64,000 nucleotides of DNA from Carnegiea gigantea (GCA_029747015.1 JAKOGI010002280.1:10001-74000), one strand, 5' to 3'; shown: positions 48,469-59,957, numbered from the stretch's first letter. Notes: generated by a model from the sequence alone, not told the origin. Made by a program: numbers and translations.

Positions 48469-48860
48469 GTAGAGAATTCGAGAGTCTTTGGAAGCATATG
48501 GTAGATTGCTTTTTTGGAATGATTCTTAAGTTAACCTATGCTATAATTTACACGCATGAGTGCGAATGACTCACATTCCCTAAAAGTGAGGTTCTACTAG
48601 TCTATTTAGCTCTACAATTCCTTGTACTTGCATAATGTGCTTTGTGGTTCTTTGGGGGTGATGAAGTTTGATATCTAGCTTGTGGTTGTATATTTGTTTG
48701 AAAATATTTGTGCACCATTTGGGGTTGTCATTGATTGATATTCTTATTTGTGATGTGATACGTATTGCCTGGTGTCAGGAAGTTGATATGTTTTTGAGTT
48801 CTAGATGCATCTCCCCTTGTTGGTTTTATCTAGTGTTTGCTTGAGGACAAGCAAAGGTTT

Positions 48861-48873
48861 AAGTGTGGGAGAG
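48861..48873 (+). promoter_or_regulatory. Polypurine tract before LTR 1
   Basis: AAGTGTGGGAGAG preceded by GAGGACAAGCAAAGGTTT, directly before the TGATG start of the LTR. This arrangement is typical of Athila and Tat elements. Confidence 0.8.
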
Positions 48874-50203
48874 TGATGAATGCCATATTTGCATAGGATT
48901 TAATAAGCGTTTGGGAGTCATTTCGTAGAATTAGTGTGCTTAATTGTACGATTCATGCCTTTATTTCTGCTATTACGCTTGGTTTCACTTGTTGTGAAAG
49001 TATTTGCATATTTTCACTTTGTGAGCCAAGTCATGCTAGTAGAATGATGATTTAGAGGTGTTGTGGATCAAAGAAGGTGTAAAAAGAGGCCAAAAGACAC
49101 CCAACATGGACACAATATGGCTGATATCACAGTCCAGAAGGGTCCAAGAAGAAGCAATAGGATAAACAAGAGAGAACCACCTCACCAGATGGCCCCATGG
49201 TCAGACAGTGGTGGGGGCCATGGTCTGTAGTAGGCCCCACAGTCAGGCTGTGGTGGTCCCCCTTCCCCGAGTCGTCTTGATTTCTTCACTGCTTTTTATG
49301 TTTTAGGCATTTTGTGACATTTGTAGCCTTCATTGCCACGATAAAAGCTGGTTTTGACTACTTCCTTGGCATCCCCATTGCATTCCACCATAATCCACAA
49401 TCTTGTTAGGATTTAGCATCATTAGAGAGAGTTGAGAGCAAGTTGAAGGTGAAGATTTGCAAGGATTCCTAGTCTGGTTTTCATATACCTATACAAGCTC
49501 TCATCAGCTGAGCAATTTCTCTCTCTTCGCTTCTCTTTTCTCTTTAAATTTTCACACTTTTTGAATTAGTATTGATTTTTTTTGTTAAGTTTTAAATTGC
49601 TAATCATGGAATTGAGTTGAACTCTCCTAATTGAATCAATCCTTATTTTGATCTAAAACTGCTTTGAGTTTGTTAGGTTTATTCTATTGAACCTTAGACA
49701 TTGAATTACTGGTGGGAAACATGACCAACTTCTTGTTTGTTTTAGACATTTCGTGAAGGACTGAAATGTGAAACTGGATGTTTGAAAGTTAAGATTCAAC
49801 TTAAGTGTGTGAGATCTTAAGAAAGACCCAACATTTATGGAACCCCTAAAATTTGATAATCGTATTCTTCATGACCTTATATTAATAAAAAAACCCTTGA
49901 GAGATGGCAGTTGATTAGATTTAAGAATTTCATTCCTCCTTGAAAAAGCGGTATGATAATTTGATTATCAGTTTTGGAATTATCCAAGCCCTTGATTAAT
50001 TCTTGGGCTGGAAAATTGCTTGATTTGATTAAATCCCCTAATTTTTTAATCTATTACATCAGATAAGTAGCACCATTCAATTTCATTCACAAATTCGGAT
50101 TTGGTTAGCCTATCTTGAGGGAATATAACTCAGTAGCTTGGCCTAGTCTCAGTGGGATCGGCCTTGATTGCCAAAATGCTACCGCGTGCTTGCGACCCTA
50201 TCA
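48874..50203 (+). repeat. LTR 1 of the array
   Basis: 1330 bases from TGATGAATGCC to CCCTATCA. It aligns along its length with 52689-54012 and 57024-58346, with roughly one difference in five bases against LTR 3 by eye. Inside, at 49191-49263, lies a GC-rich block of about three CCATGGTC...GTGGTGG units with stem-forming GGGGCC and GGCCCC. Confidence 0.88.
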
Positions 50204-50209
50204 AACTTT

Positions 50210-50225
50210 TGGTGCCGCTGCCATG
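50210..50225 (+). promoter_or_regulatory. Primer-binding site after LTR 1
   Basis: TGGTGCCGCTGCCATG begins seven bases after the LTR end. It differs by a few bases from TGGCGCCGTTGCCGGG, the usual tRNA-Asp-type primer site of Athila and Tat elements. Confidence 0.75.
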
Positions 50226-50334
50226 GACTATTGTTAAATATTGGGTGTTTCTCAATAGCTTGGACTAAGCATTTTGTTTTTCTTAAAAGAAAAAAAATTG
50301 AACATTAAAATTAAAAAATTTTTAGGAAAAAAGC

Positions 50335-51415
50335 AATAGCAATTTTCCATTTTTCCCAATTCGAACATGAATTATTTTGGAGGTATTTTAAGCATTTAAA
50401 CGGTTTTCTTGCCCAAAGTGGTTATTGTGTGGATAAATGAAAAATTTTGGACACTGTTTATAAGGGGGTGAATAGTAAAACCCAAGCTCTTTTACATAAT
50501 TAGAGTATTCTTGGTAAAAGTGTTGATGAGGTATGGTATTTGCTTGTGATTCATTTGAGTTTGAGAAAGCTAGTCGTGTTTCTAGATATTTATTCCCTAA
50601 TCCTTGTGCATTCTATGCTAAATCTTATTATGCCCATTTTGGTGTGGCTTGTATAATTCTTCTGATTATTATATAAATTTGTGTCCTTATCATACCTACT
50701 ATGCTCAACCTGACTTTGTATCACCCAGGGATAATACTGATATTGTTTTGGCCTTACTTAATTCATCTTTCCCTTTAGCTAAGTGCACAAGGTTTAAGAC
50801 GATGTGCCTTTTGGGTTTGTTGCTAAGTTTAGTGTTGCTGATGCATGTTTTGAGTTGAAAGACAGTTTAGATGAGGTGTATGATCTAGTTAACACTCCTT
50901 TGGAGGGGTTGCGTCATGTGCCTATACATATGGTGTCTCCTAGCCTCGGTTATGATAGTTTTCTCTCAAATTCCTTGGAGCATTCACATACTTCCCCTAT
51001 TCATTCACAACCCTCTCCTTGCCCCGAGTATTACACTGATGCGCCCATTGATAATCTTGTGATTTGTGATGATACCATGAATTTGGGCTATGACGACAAC
51101 ACTTTTGATGTGCTTGGTGGGAATGTTGATTGTTTTTGTGTCTCTAGGTTACTTTAGTGGGAAAAATGCCTCCCTGGACCCATATTGTGTGTACCTATTG
51201 GTTGAGCCTAGAAAAATTATAAGGAATACTTTCTTTGATTTCTCTTTTGATTTTTCTATAGCATTTGGTTTGTTGAAGAGAGGGCTGACTTTCTTCATTG
51301 TGATTATCTTGACGCTTCCTTACTACCATGCTTGTGAATCCCCTACTGTGGCACTCAACAAGCTTCTGCGGACATTGACGGCTTCTGTTTTGATGAGCCA
51401 AGTCTTGTAGTTGTG
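50335..51415 (+). pseudogene. Gag-like gene of the non-autonomous element, copy B
   Basis: The first recognisable text is FEHELFWRYFKHLNGFLAQS, about 130 bases after the primer site, then VNSKTQALL and GKSVDEVWYLL. The zinc-knuckle line reads CGLYNSSDYYINLC, with both the second Cys and the His position replaced by Tyr, followed by YYAQPDFVSPRDNTDIVLAL. The longest open part (50804-51157) has DACFELKDSLDEVYDLVNTP and GYDSFLSNSLEHSHTSPIHS. A frame change leads to PRKIIRNTFFDFSFDFSIAF and the hydrophobic LTFFIVIILTLPYYHACE. Three frame changes break it. Confidence 0.6.
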
Positions 51416-52688
51416 ATAGAGTGGTTGAAGCTTGATTTGCCCCATTTGCAAGGAGGCGTTAGCTTAGGTGCACTCAACACCTAACCTGATGAGATTGTTC
51501 TCTTTCGTTTCTGCTTCACTTCTCCTTATTTACTTCCTTTGAATAATGCTTCATTCAAGCATAAGGATGGGGTAGTTTCATGTTTTCCGTTTTGGTTTTT
51601 CTTTTACATACTAGTTAAAGCATGCAGTTTCAGGTTTCTTTTTGTTTGCTCTAGTGTGTTGCATTTGGTTAAATTTTAGGTTTGCATATAGGATTGCATG
51701 TTGGATTGAAATGCCTCTGAGAATGCTTTGCGAGGCACGTTAGTTTTCATAAGCTTGAGTAACTATGATGTTTAATCCCTTTCGATGCTAAAATTTGTGA
51801 AAATTTTGTGAAAATTTCTTATTTTGACCCTTGTCTTGATTGGGAACTACATTACCTCCTTAGAGTCGTTAGCACTAATGTTGGTTCTTCAAGTCATTTT
51901 ATTAGCTAATTGATACCTTGGCAAATATACCGTGAGACTTTGGGCCTTAGTTGGACAAATTTATTTTATTTAGTCTCATATTCTTTCATTTGTGTAGCCG
52001 TTTCATATTGCATCTCTAGAACTTGCCCAAATTTTTATTCAAAACCACATTACCATGTGCATAGTTGAGGATATGATAGAGGCATTCTTTCTTTGGGCAC
52101 TTTAGTTACATAGCCAAATAGCTTACCCTTGTGCTACATATTTACCCCCTTTGCTAGCCCCTTCAGCTATAATCGTTTCCTTGTTGTGATTCCTTTATAT
52201 TAACCACCGGCCAAGCATATGTTCCTATCTTTACGCCAAGTGTATGTAGCGATACTTCATCTATGTAATGGTGGTCTTGGGGGTAATTGAGTTTAATCTG
52301 ACTTTGGTATGTTGGTTTATTAAGCAATTTATGTTATTGAGCATTTACTTGTGTTCCCTCTTATTTAGGTTGTGTAAATATGTATTAGGTTGTGAGTTAA
52401 TAATTTATGACCATATGCCTTTCAATAATTTATATTTTGGTGTCATTTCTAAAACAAAGAAGGAAAAAAAAGAATAAAAAATTCATGTTGAAGAAAAGGA
52501 AACAGAAAAAAGAAAAGAAAAAACAAACTTAGCGATTGGCATTGAGCATGTAAACAACTTGTGTTCTTCCTTTGTCAACTCGTTTTCTACATGATTCATT
52601 TGGGTATGTTCAATGTGTTGTTGGGGTTTGGAGTGTTGGTAAACTTTATGATTTCTTGGTGCCCTGTTGGTCACTCCCTAGTCATTTA
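51416..52688 (+). other. Internal noncoding region of copy B, 3' end deleted
   Basis: Parallel to A and C up to the text CCCTAGTCATT near 52670, where it jumps to the 17th or so base of an LTR. The purine tract is at about 52455-52530. The missing part corresponds to roughly 47740-48890 of copy A. Confidence 0.65.
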
Positions 52689-54012
52689 CATAGGTTTTCA
52701 TGAGTGTTTGGGAGTTATTTTATGGAGTTAGTGTGCTTAGTTGTATGATTTATGCCCTTATTTCTAGTATTATGCTTAGTTTCACTTATTTTGAGCGCAT
52801 TTGCAGATTTTAACTTTGTGAGCCAAGTTATGTGAGTAGAATGATGATTTTGGGCCCCTGTGGATTAAAGAATGCGGCAAAAGAGGACCAAAGACACCCA
52901 ACCTAGACGTACCGTGGCTAGTATCATAGTCTAGGAAGGTTCAAGAAGTTCCAAAAGCATAAACAAGGGAGAACCACCCAACTAGATGGCACCATGGTCT
53001 AACCGTGGTGGGGGCCATGGTCTGTGGTGGGCCCCACGGTCAGGTCGTGGTGGTCCCCCTTCCTCAAGTCGGCTTGATTTTTTCGCAGCTTTTCGTGCTC
53101 GAAGCATTTTGTGACATTTGCGGCCTTCATTTCCACAATAAAAGTTGATTTTGACTGCTTCCTTGGCATCCCCAGTCCATTCCACCATAATCCATAGTCT
53201 TATTAGGATTTAGAGTTCGTTAGAGAGAGCTGAGAGCAACTTAAAGATGAAGATTCGCAAGAATTATGGGACGAGGTTTGCATCTACCTATACAAACGTG
53301 CATCAACTGAGTGACTCTTCTCCTCTCTATTCTCTTTTCTCCTTAGATTTTTAGGCTTTTCAGATTAGTGTTGATTTTTATGTTGAGTTTTGAGTTGTTG
53401 ATCATGGAATTGAGTTGAATTCTCGTGATTGAATCAATTCTTGTTTTGATCTAAAAATGCTTTGAATTTGTTGAGTTTATTCTATTGAACATTAGACATT
53501 GAATTGCTAGTGGGAAACATGATCAACTTCCTGCTTGTTTTATACATTTGGCGAAGGATTGAAAGGTGAAACTGGATGTTAGAAAACTAGGATTCGACTT
53601 TACTGTGTGGGATCTTGAGAAGGACCCATCATTTAAGAAATTCCTAAAATTTGGTAATCGCATTCTTAATGAACTTAGATTAAACAAAAAAACCCTTGAA
53701 AAATGGTAGTTGATTAGATTTAAGATTTTCGCTCATCCTTGAAACAGAGGTTTGATAATTCGATTATCGATTTTGGAATTACCCAGCTAAAGAAAAGGAG
53801 TTTGATTAATTCTTGAGTTAAAAAATTGCTTGATTTGACTAAATCCTCTAATTTTTTATCTATTAGATTAGACAAGTAGCATAGTTCAATTTCATTTGCA
53901 AATGTGGATTCGCTTAGCCTATCTTGACGGAATATAATTCAATAGCTTGGCTAGGTCTTTGTGCGATCAACATTGATTGCTACGATGCTACCGTGTGCTT
54001 GTGCCCCTATCA
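52689..54012 (+). repeat. LTR 2 of the array, first bases missing
   Basis: Homologous to LTR 1 from its CATAGG line onward, ending CCCCTATCA. The GC-rich block is at 52986-53059 and is the best preserved of the three. The minus-strand frame 52982-53188 crosses it and is not a gene. Confidence 0.87.
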
Positions 54013-54017
54013 AATTT

Positions 54018-54033
54018 TGGCACCGTTGCCAGG
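54018..54033 (+). promoter_or_regulatory. Primer-binding site after LTR 2
   Basis: TGGCACCGTTGCCAGG, closer to the canonical site than the one after LTR 1. Confidence 0.8.
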
Positions 54034-54149
54034 GCTGATGTCACATATTTGGTGTCTCCCAATAGGTTTATCTAAGCATTTTGTTTTTCTTAAAAAAACC
54101 AAAAAAATTAAAAATTCAAATTAAAAAATTTTGAGGAAAAAGAACAATG

Positions 54150-55225
54150 GTAATTTTCTATTTTCTCCAATTTGAGCATGAATTATTTTGGAGGCATTTT
54201 AAGTATTCAAATGGTTTTATTGCTCAAAGTGGTTATTGTGTGGACAAATGAAAAATTTTGAACATTGATGATGAGGGTGTGAATAGTAAAACCAAGCTCT
54301 TTTAGAGAATTGGGGTTTTATTGGTAAAAGTGTTGATAAGGCATGGAATTTGATTGAGTGGATTGCTTGGGATTCATTTGAGTTTGAGAAGGCTAGTCGT
54401 GTTGCCAAATATTCATTCCCTGTTCCTTGTGCATTTTATGTGAGAACTTATTATGCCCCTTTTTGGTTTAGCTTGTATAATTCCTCTAACTATGATATAA
54501 ATTCATGTCCTTGTTATGCATGTTATACTCAACCTCACTTTGCATCACCCAAGGACAATACTGATGTTGTTCTGGCCTTACCTAATTCATCGTTCTCTTT
54601 AGCTCAGTGCACGGGGCTTGAGGAAGTGAGCCTTTTGGGTTTCTTGCTAAGTTTAGTGTTGTTGATGCATGTTTTGAGTCAGAAGATACTTTAGATGAGG
54701 AGACTCCTTTGGAGGGGCCACATGATGTTCTTATGCATTGGGAGTCTCCTAGCCTTGGTTACGATTTTTTTCTCTTGAATTCCATTGACCATTCATATGC
54801 TTCTCCTATTTGTTCACAACCCTCTCCTTCCCCTGAGTATTACATTGATGCGCCCATTGACAATCCTATGGTTTGAGATGCTACTATGGATTTGGGCTAT
54901 GAGGACACAATGTTTGATGTGCTTAGTGGCAATGTTGATGATTTTATGTCCTTAGGTTACTTTAGGGGTAAAATAGATTGCTTGACCCATATTGTTTGTA
55001 CCTAGTGGCTAAGCCTAGAAAAATTATGTGGAATGCTTTCTTTGTTTTCTCTTTTGATTTTTTTATGACATTTAGTTCGTTGAAAAGAGGGCTGACTTTC
55101 TTTATTGTGTTTATCTTAATACTCCGTTACTACCATGCTTGTGAATCACATGGTGTGACATTTGACAAGCTTCTGTGGGCATTGACGACGTTTGTTATGA
55201 TAAGCCAAGTCTTGAAGCTTTGATG
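54150..55225 (+). pseudogene. Gag-like gene of the non-autonomous element, copy C
   Basis: Starts with FEHELFWRHFKYSNGFIAQS-type text near 54170. The open frame 54350-54694 runs EWIAWDSFEFEKASRVAKYS, then across the knuckle region (LYNSSNYDINSC, with Cys and His positions lost), then ACYTQPHFASPKDNTDVVLA. The same frame change as in A and B follows near 54630. The last open part (54978-55223) carries PRKIMWNAFFVFSFDFFMTF and LTFFIVFILILRYYHACESH. One extra T near 54462 fuses two frames that are separate in A and B. Confidence 0.6.
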
Positions 55226-57010
55226 GTGTGGATGAAGCTCCATTTGCCCCATTTACAAGGAGGCCTCAGCTTAGGTGCATTCAGCACTTAACCTAGTGAG
55301 ATCGTTCTCTTTTGCTTCTGCATCACTTCTCCTTATTTATTTCGTTTGAATAATGCTTTATTTAAACATAGGGTGTGGTAGTTTCATGTTTTCCATTTGG
55401 TTTTAGTTTGCATACTAGTTAAAACATGTAGCTTTAGGTTTTCTTTTTGTTTGCACTAGTGTGCTGCATGTGGTTACACTTTAGGTTTACATATAGGATT
55501 GCATGTTGGGATGGAGTGGATTGGATTGAGATGCCTCTGATGCATTGCAAGGCACATTAGTTTTCATTAGCTCAAGTAACTTTTGATGTGTAGTCCCTTT
55601 TGGTGCTAAAATTTGTGAACAGTTTGTGAATATTTCTTGTTTTAACCCTTGAATTAAGTGAGAACTACAATGCCCGTTAGAGTCGTTGGCAGTAATGTTG
55701 GCACATGAAGTAATTTTATAAGCTAATTGAGACTTTGGTAGATATGCCATGAGACTTTGAGCCTTAATTAGACTAATTCAATTTATTTAGTCCCATATTC
55801 CTTCATTTGTGTGGTTGTTTCATGTTGCATCCTTAGGACTTGCCTAGTCTCTTGTTCAAAACCACATTATCATATGCATAGTTGATGATATGATAGAGGC
55901 ATTCTTTCTTTGGACACTTTGGCCATATAGCCAAATAGCCTACCCTTGTGCTACGTATTTGCCCCCTTTTGCTAGCCCCCATGAGCTATAATCCTTTCCT
56001 TGTTGTGATCCCTTCATATTAATCATTGGCCCAACACATATTCCTATCTTAACACCAAGTCTATAAAGCAGTACTTCATCTATGTAGTGGGTGGTTTTGG
56101 GGATAATTGAGTTTAATGTGACTCTAGTATGTATGTTTACAAAGGAATTGATGTTATTGAGCATTCAGTTATGTTTTCCTCGTATTTAGATTCTGTAAAT
56201 ATGTATTAGATTGTGAGTTAATAATTCATGACCCTATGCCTTTCAATAATTTATATTTTCATTTCATTTCCAAAAAAAAAAGCATAAAAAAAAGAAGGAA
56301 AAAAGTTATGTTAAAGAAAAAGAAATTAAAAAAAAGAAAAGAAAAGAAAAAAATACTTAGTGATTGGCATTGGGCATGTGAATAGCTTGTGTTGTTTCTT
56401 TGTCAACTTATTTTTTATATGATTCATTAGGGTGTGTTCAATGTATTATTGGGGTTTTGAGTGTTGGTAAACTTTATGGTTTCTTGGTGTCTTGTTGGTT
56501 ACTCCCTAGTCATTTAGCTACTTAGCCTTTTGGCCCACAGTATAGCCCAAGTAAAGTCCTCTTGATTGTTATGTGTACATTTTATTTTTTATTGGGTAGA
56601 ATTTGAGACTCTTGGCATTCACATCGTAGATTACATCTTTAAAATGAATCTTGAGTGAACCTATGTTATAATTTAAACACATGAGTAGGAGTGATTTACA
56701 TTTTTCAAAAGTGAGGTTTCACCAGTCTATTTAGCTCTACAACCCCTTGTACTTGCACGATGTGCTTTGTCGTTCTTTAGGGGTGATTAAGTTTGATATT
56801 TAGCTCATGGTCGTATATTTCTTTGAAAATATCCATCTTCTCCTGATCTTAAAATGTCTTTTGCACTATTTAGGGTTGTCATTGATTTGTATTCTTTCTT
56901 GTGATGTGTTATGTGTTGCCTATTGTGAGAGGTTGCTATGTTTTCAAGTCCTAGAAGCATCTCCTCTTATTAGTTTTATGTAGTATTTGCTTGAAGATAA
57001 GTAAAGCCTT
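55226..57010 (+). other. Internal noncoding region of copy C
   Basis: The most complete of the three, without the hAT-like insertion. The purine tract lies at about 56270-56350. No further gene is present. Confidence 0.6.
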
Positions 57011-57023
57011 AAGCATGGGGGAG
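57011..57023 (+). promoter_or_regulatory. Polypurine tract before LTR 3
   Basis: AAGCATGGGGGAG directly before TGATTAATGTC. Confidence 0.8.
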
Positions 57024-58346
57024 TGATTAATGTCATATTTGTATGGGATTTGATGAGTGTTTTGGAGTCATTTTATGGAATTAGTGTGCTTAATTGTATT
57101 AGTTATGCTCTTATTTCTACTATTATGATTGGTTTCACTTATTTTAAGAGTGTTTGTAGATTTTGTCTTTGTGAGTCAAGTTATGTGAGTAGACTGATGA
57201 TTTTGAGCCCTTGTGGGTCAGAGAAGTTGGCAAAAGAGGCTGAAAGACACCCAACACAGACGTACCGTGGCCAGTGTCACGGTCTAAGAAGAAGCAACAA
57301 ACAAACAAAGGAGAACCACTAACTAGATGGCACTACGGTTTGATCGTGGTGGGGGTCGTGGTCTGTGATGGGCCCCACGGTCAAGCTGTACTTGTCCCCC
57401 TTCTCCGAGTCAGCTTGATTTCTTCACGACTTTCCGCGCTCCAGGTGTTTTGGGACATTTATAGCCTTCATTTCCATAACAAAAGCTAGTTTTGACTACT
57501 TCCTTGGCATGCCTAGTTCATTCCACCATAATCCACAGTCTCATTCGGATTTACATTTCATTAGAGAGAGTTGAGAGCAAGTTGAAGGTGAAGATTTGAA
57601 AGAATTCTGGGTTGGGTTTGCATCTACTTATACAAGTATGCATTGGCTCAGCAATTCCTCTCGCTTCTCTTCTCTTTTCTCTTTGCATTTTATACTTTTC
57701 AGATTAGTATTGATTTTTATGTTAAATTTTGAATTGCGAATGATGGAATTGAGTTGAAATCTCATTATTAAATCACTTCTTGTTTCGATCCAAAAGTGCT
57801 TTGAATTTGTTGGGTTTATTCTATTGAATGTTAAACATTGAATTGCTAGTGGGAAACTTCATCAACTTCTTGCTTGTTTTAAACATTTGGTGAAGCATTG
57901 AAAGGTGAAACTGGATGTTGGAAAATTAATATTCGACTGAAGTGTGTGGGATCTTAAAAAAGACTCGCCATTTAAAAAACCTCTAAAATTTGATAATCGC
58001 GTTCTTAATGATGTTATATTAATAAAAAGCCCTTGAGATATGGTAGTTGATTAGATTTAAGAATTTTATTTGTCCTTAAAAGAGGGGCTTGATAATTTGA
58101 TTATCAATTTTAGAATTACCCATCTAAAGAAGAGTGGTTCATTAATTCTTGAGTTGGAAAATTGCTTGATTTGATTAAATCCCTTGATTGTTTATCTGTT
58201 AGATTAGATAAGTAGCATAATTTAATTTCATTCACAAATTTGGATTCGCTTAGCCTATCTTGAGGGAATATAACTCAGTAGCTTGGCCGTCTCTGTGGGA
58301 TCGACTTGGATAGCTACAACGCCACTGTGTGCTTGTGGCCCTATCA
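57024..58346 (+). repeat. LTR 3 of the array
   Basis: 1323 bases from TGATTAATG to CCCTATCA. The GC-rich block lies at 57324-57400. The next base starts sequence homologous to about 32510 of the other transposon copy, so the array abuts that intron directly. Confidence 0.87.
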
Positions 58347-59957
58347 ATATTACTCATGATCATTAGGATTTTGATTAGTGGTCCACTTATATATGATACT
58401 AAAAAGGGTGGCCAATTTATAGTTAGTTAATTGTGGAAAAATGCTTGGCCGTTACTCAATTTTTGGACACTTCAGAGAATTATTTTTGTTTGGTTCCTAA
58501 TATGTATACGTTCTTAGTTCAAGCCTTTTTTACCATTCTAAATATTTTACTTTTCCTAGTTGGTGATCAATAGAGTTGTGGTTTGTGATCAATTAGAATA
58601 TTTTAGTGATCTCCTATTTAAATGATCAGTTTACCCCTAGTTGCTAACAATTGAATGCTTGTCTACTTTGTGGTGAATGTAGATTTCATTAGTGGTCTGC
58701 TGGCATAAGATTATTGACCATTTGTACCAATGATTTATTTTTTCCATCCAAATTCAGTCCTTTTTGTAATGTTGATAAATACAAAATAGATTGTGTGATC
58801 ACTTGGAATATAATTAGGAGTCTTTTATCTAATTGTTTATTTCTTTCGTCATCTGATGATCAGTAGTAGACATTTAAATATATGTTTAATTTTTTACTCA
58901 TTGATGAAAGTTCAATCCTTCCATAGTTGGTGATTAATATTGTTATGACTGGTATTAATATATAGTTGGTGATTAATAGAGTTATGATTGGTATTAATAA
59001 AGTTCAATCCGTCCATAGTTGGTGATCATTTCGAATATGATTAGTGGTGATCAGTTAAGTAAATGATATCGTTTGCATAATTTCTTATAATTGAATTTTT
59101 GTCTAATTTGTGAGCAATAGACATTAATATAGTGATCCATTGGTATTAATATATAGATTTTACTGTTCCCCTCTCCCACCCCTCAATTATCTAAAATTAA
59201 GTCCATTTCTTGATGTTGATCAATAGACAACTTATCATATATCTCCTGCCATATATACATTGATCATTTATGCAAATTTTTATATTTTTATAATTCACTT
59301 ACAAATTTGTCCTTCCCTTGTGGGTGTTCAATAGTGGTGTGATTGGCGATAATAGTGTGGTCATTGGTAATCATTTGAAATATGATTCGTTTTATGAGTT
59401 CAAGGAAGAAAACTATCTTATTCTATACTTTTGTACATAAATTTTTGCTTTCAACTCATTAATAACAACCCTTTTCATCCCTCACCCCCAACACATAAAC
59501 ATAGGGTTATAACCAAATGATAACTCCCTTACCTTTTTATTTCTTATGATTTGCTTATGAATTAGCACTTTCCCTTATTGTTAATCAATAGAGGTGTGAT
59601 TGGTGAGCAATAGTTTTGTGATTGGTGATCATTTGAAATATGATTAGTGATCAGTTACATTTTATGAGGTCATAGAACAAAACTATCTTACTCTATCCTA
59701 CTATACATAAATTTCTGCTTTCAACTTATTAGCAATAGCCCATTTCCACCCACCAACACAAACACATGCACTTACTATATGTAATAAATAATTCCCTTAC
59801 CCTTGACTTTGCTATCATATGCTTAGTACTGGTGGTCAATGCTGTTGCGATTGGTTATCATTTGAAGTATGATTAGTGGTCAATTATATTTTATGCATTC
59901 ATATAACTATACCATGTTTTCTATGCTTCATACATAAATATCTACTTTCACTGCAAG
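58347..59957 (+). repeat. TGATCA-motif intron of transposon gene copy 2
   Basis: Homologous to 32510-33429. The last 600 bases contain about three units of roughly 250 bases (near 59340, 59590 and 59830), each with ATTGGTGATCATTTGAA, then AAACTATCTTA, then ATAAATTTCTGCTTTCAAC, then a pyrimidine-rich CCC line with AACACATAAACATA. It ends in TTTCACTGCAAG before the conserved exon. Confidence 0.65.

Larger units (their letters stand above)
45497..58346 (+). mobile_element. Tandem array of a gag-only, non-autonomous Ty3/gypsy-type LTR retrotransposon
   Basis: Three internal regions (A 45497-48873, B 50204-52688, C 54013-57023) alternate with three LTRs (48874-50203, 52689-54012, 57024-58346). 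LTRs 1 and 2 are followed by primer sites resembling the complement of tRNA-Asp (TGGCACCGTTGCCA type). LTRs 1 and 3 are preceded by a polypurine tract. Each internal region encodes only a gag-like product, with no protease, RT or integrase. Shared LTRs between adjacent copies are the expected product of unequal recombination. B lacks about 1.1 kb including its polypurine tract and the first bases of LTR 2. A lacks its 5' LTR. Confidence 0.85.

Noticed and set aside
52982..53188. Minus-strand frame with Arg/Pro/Gly repeats
   Set aside because: It is the GC-rich block of LTR 2 read backwards. The other LTR copies do not keep the frame open.
37369..58346. One single nested Ty3/gypsy insertion spanning the whole interval
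   Set aside because: The LTR-like sequence at 37369-38985 does not match LTR 3, no common target duplication is seen, and internal regions belong to at least two families.
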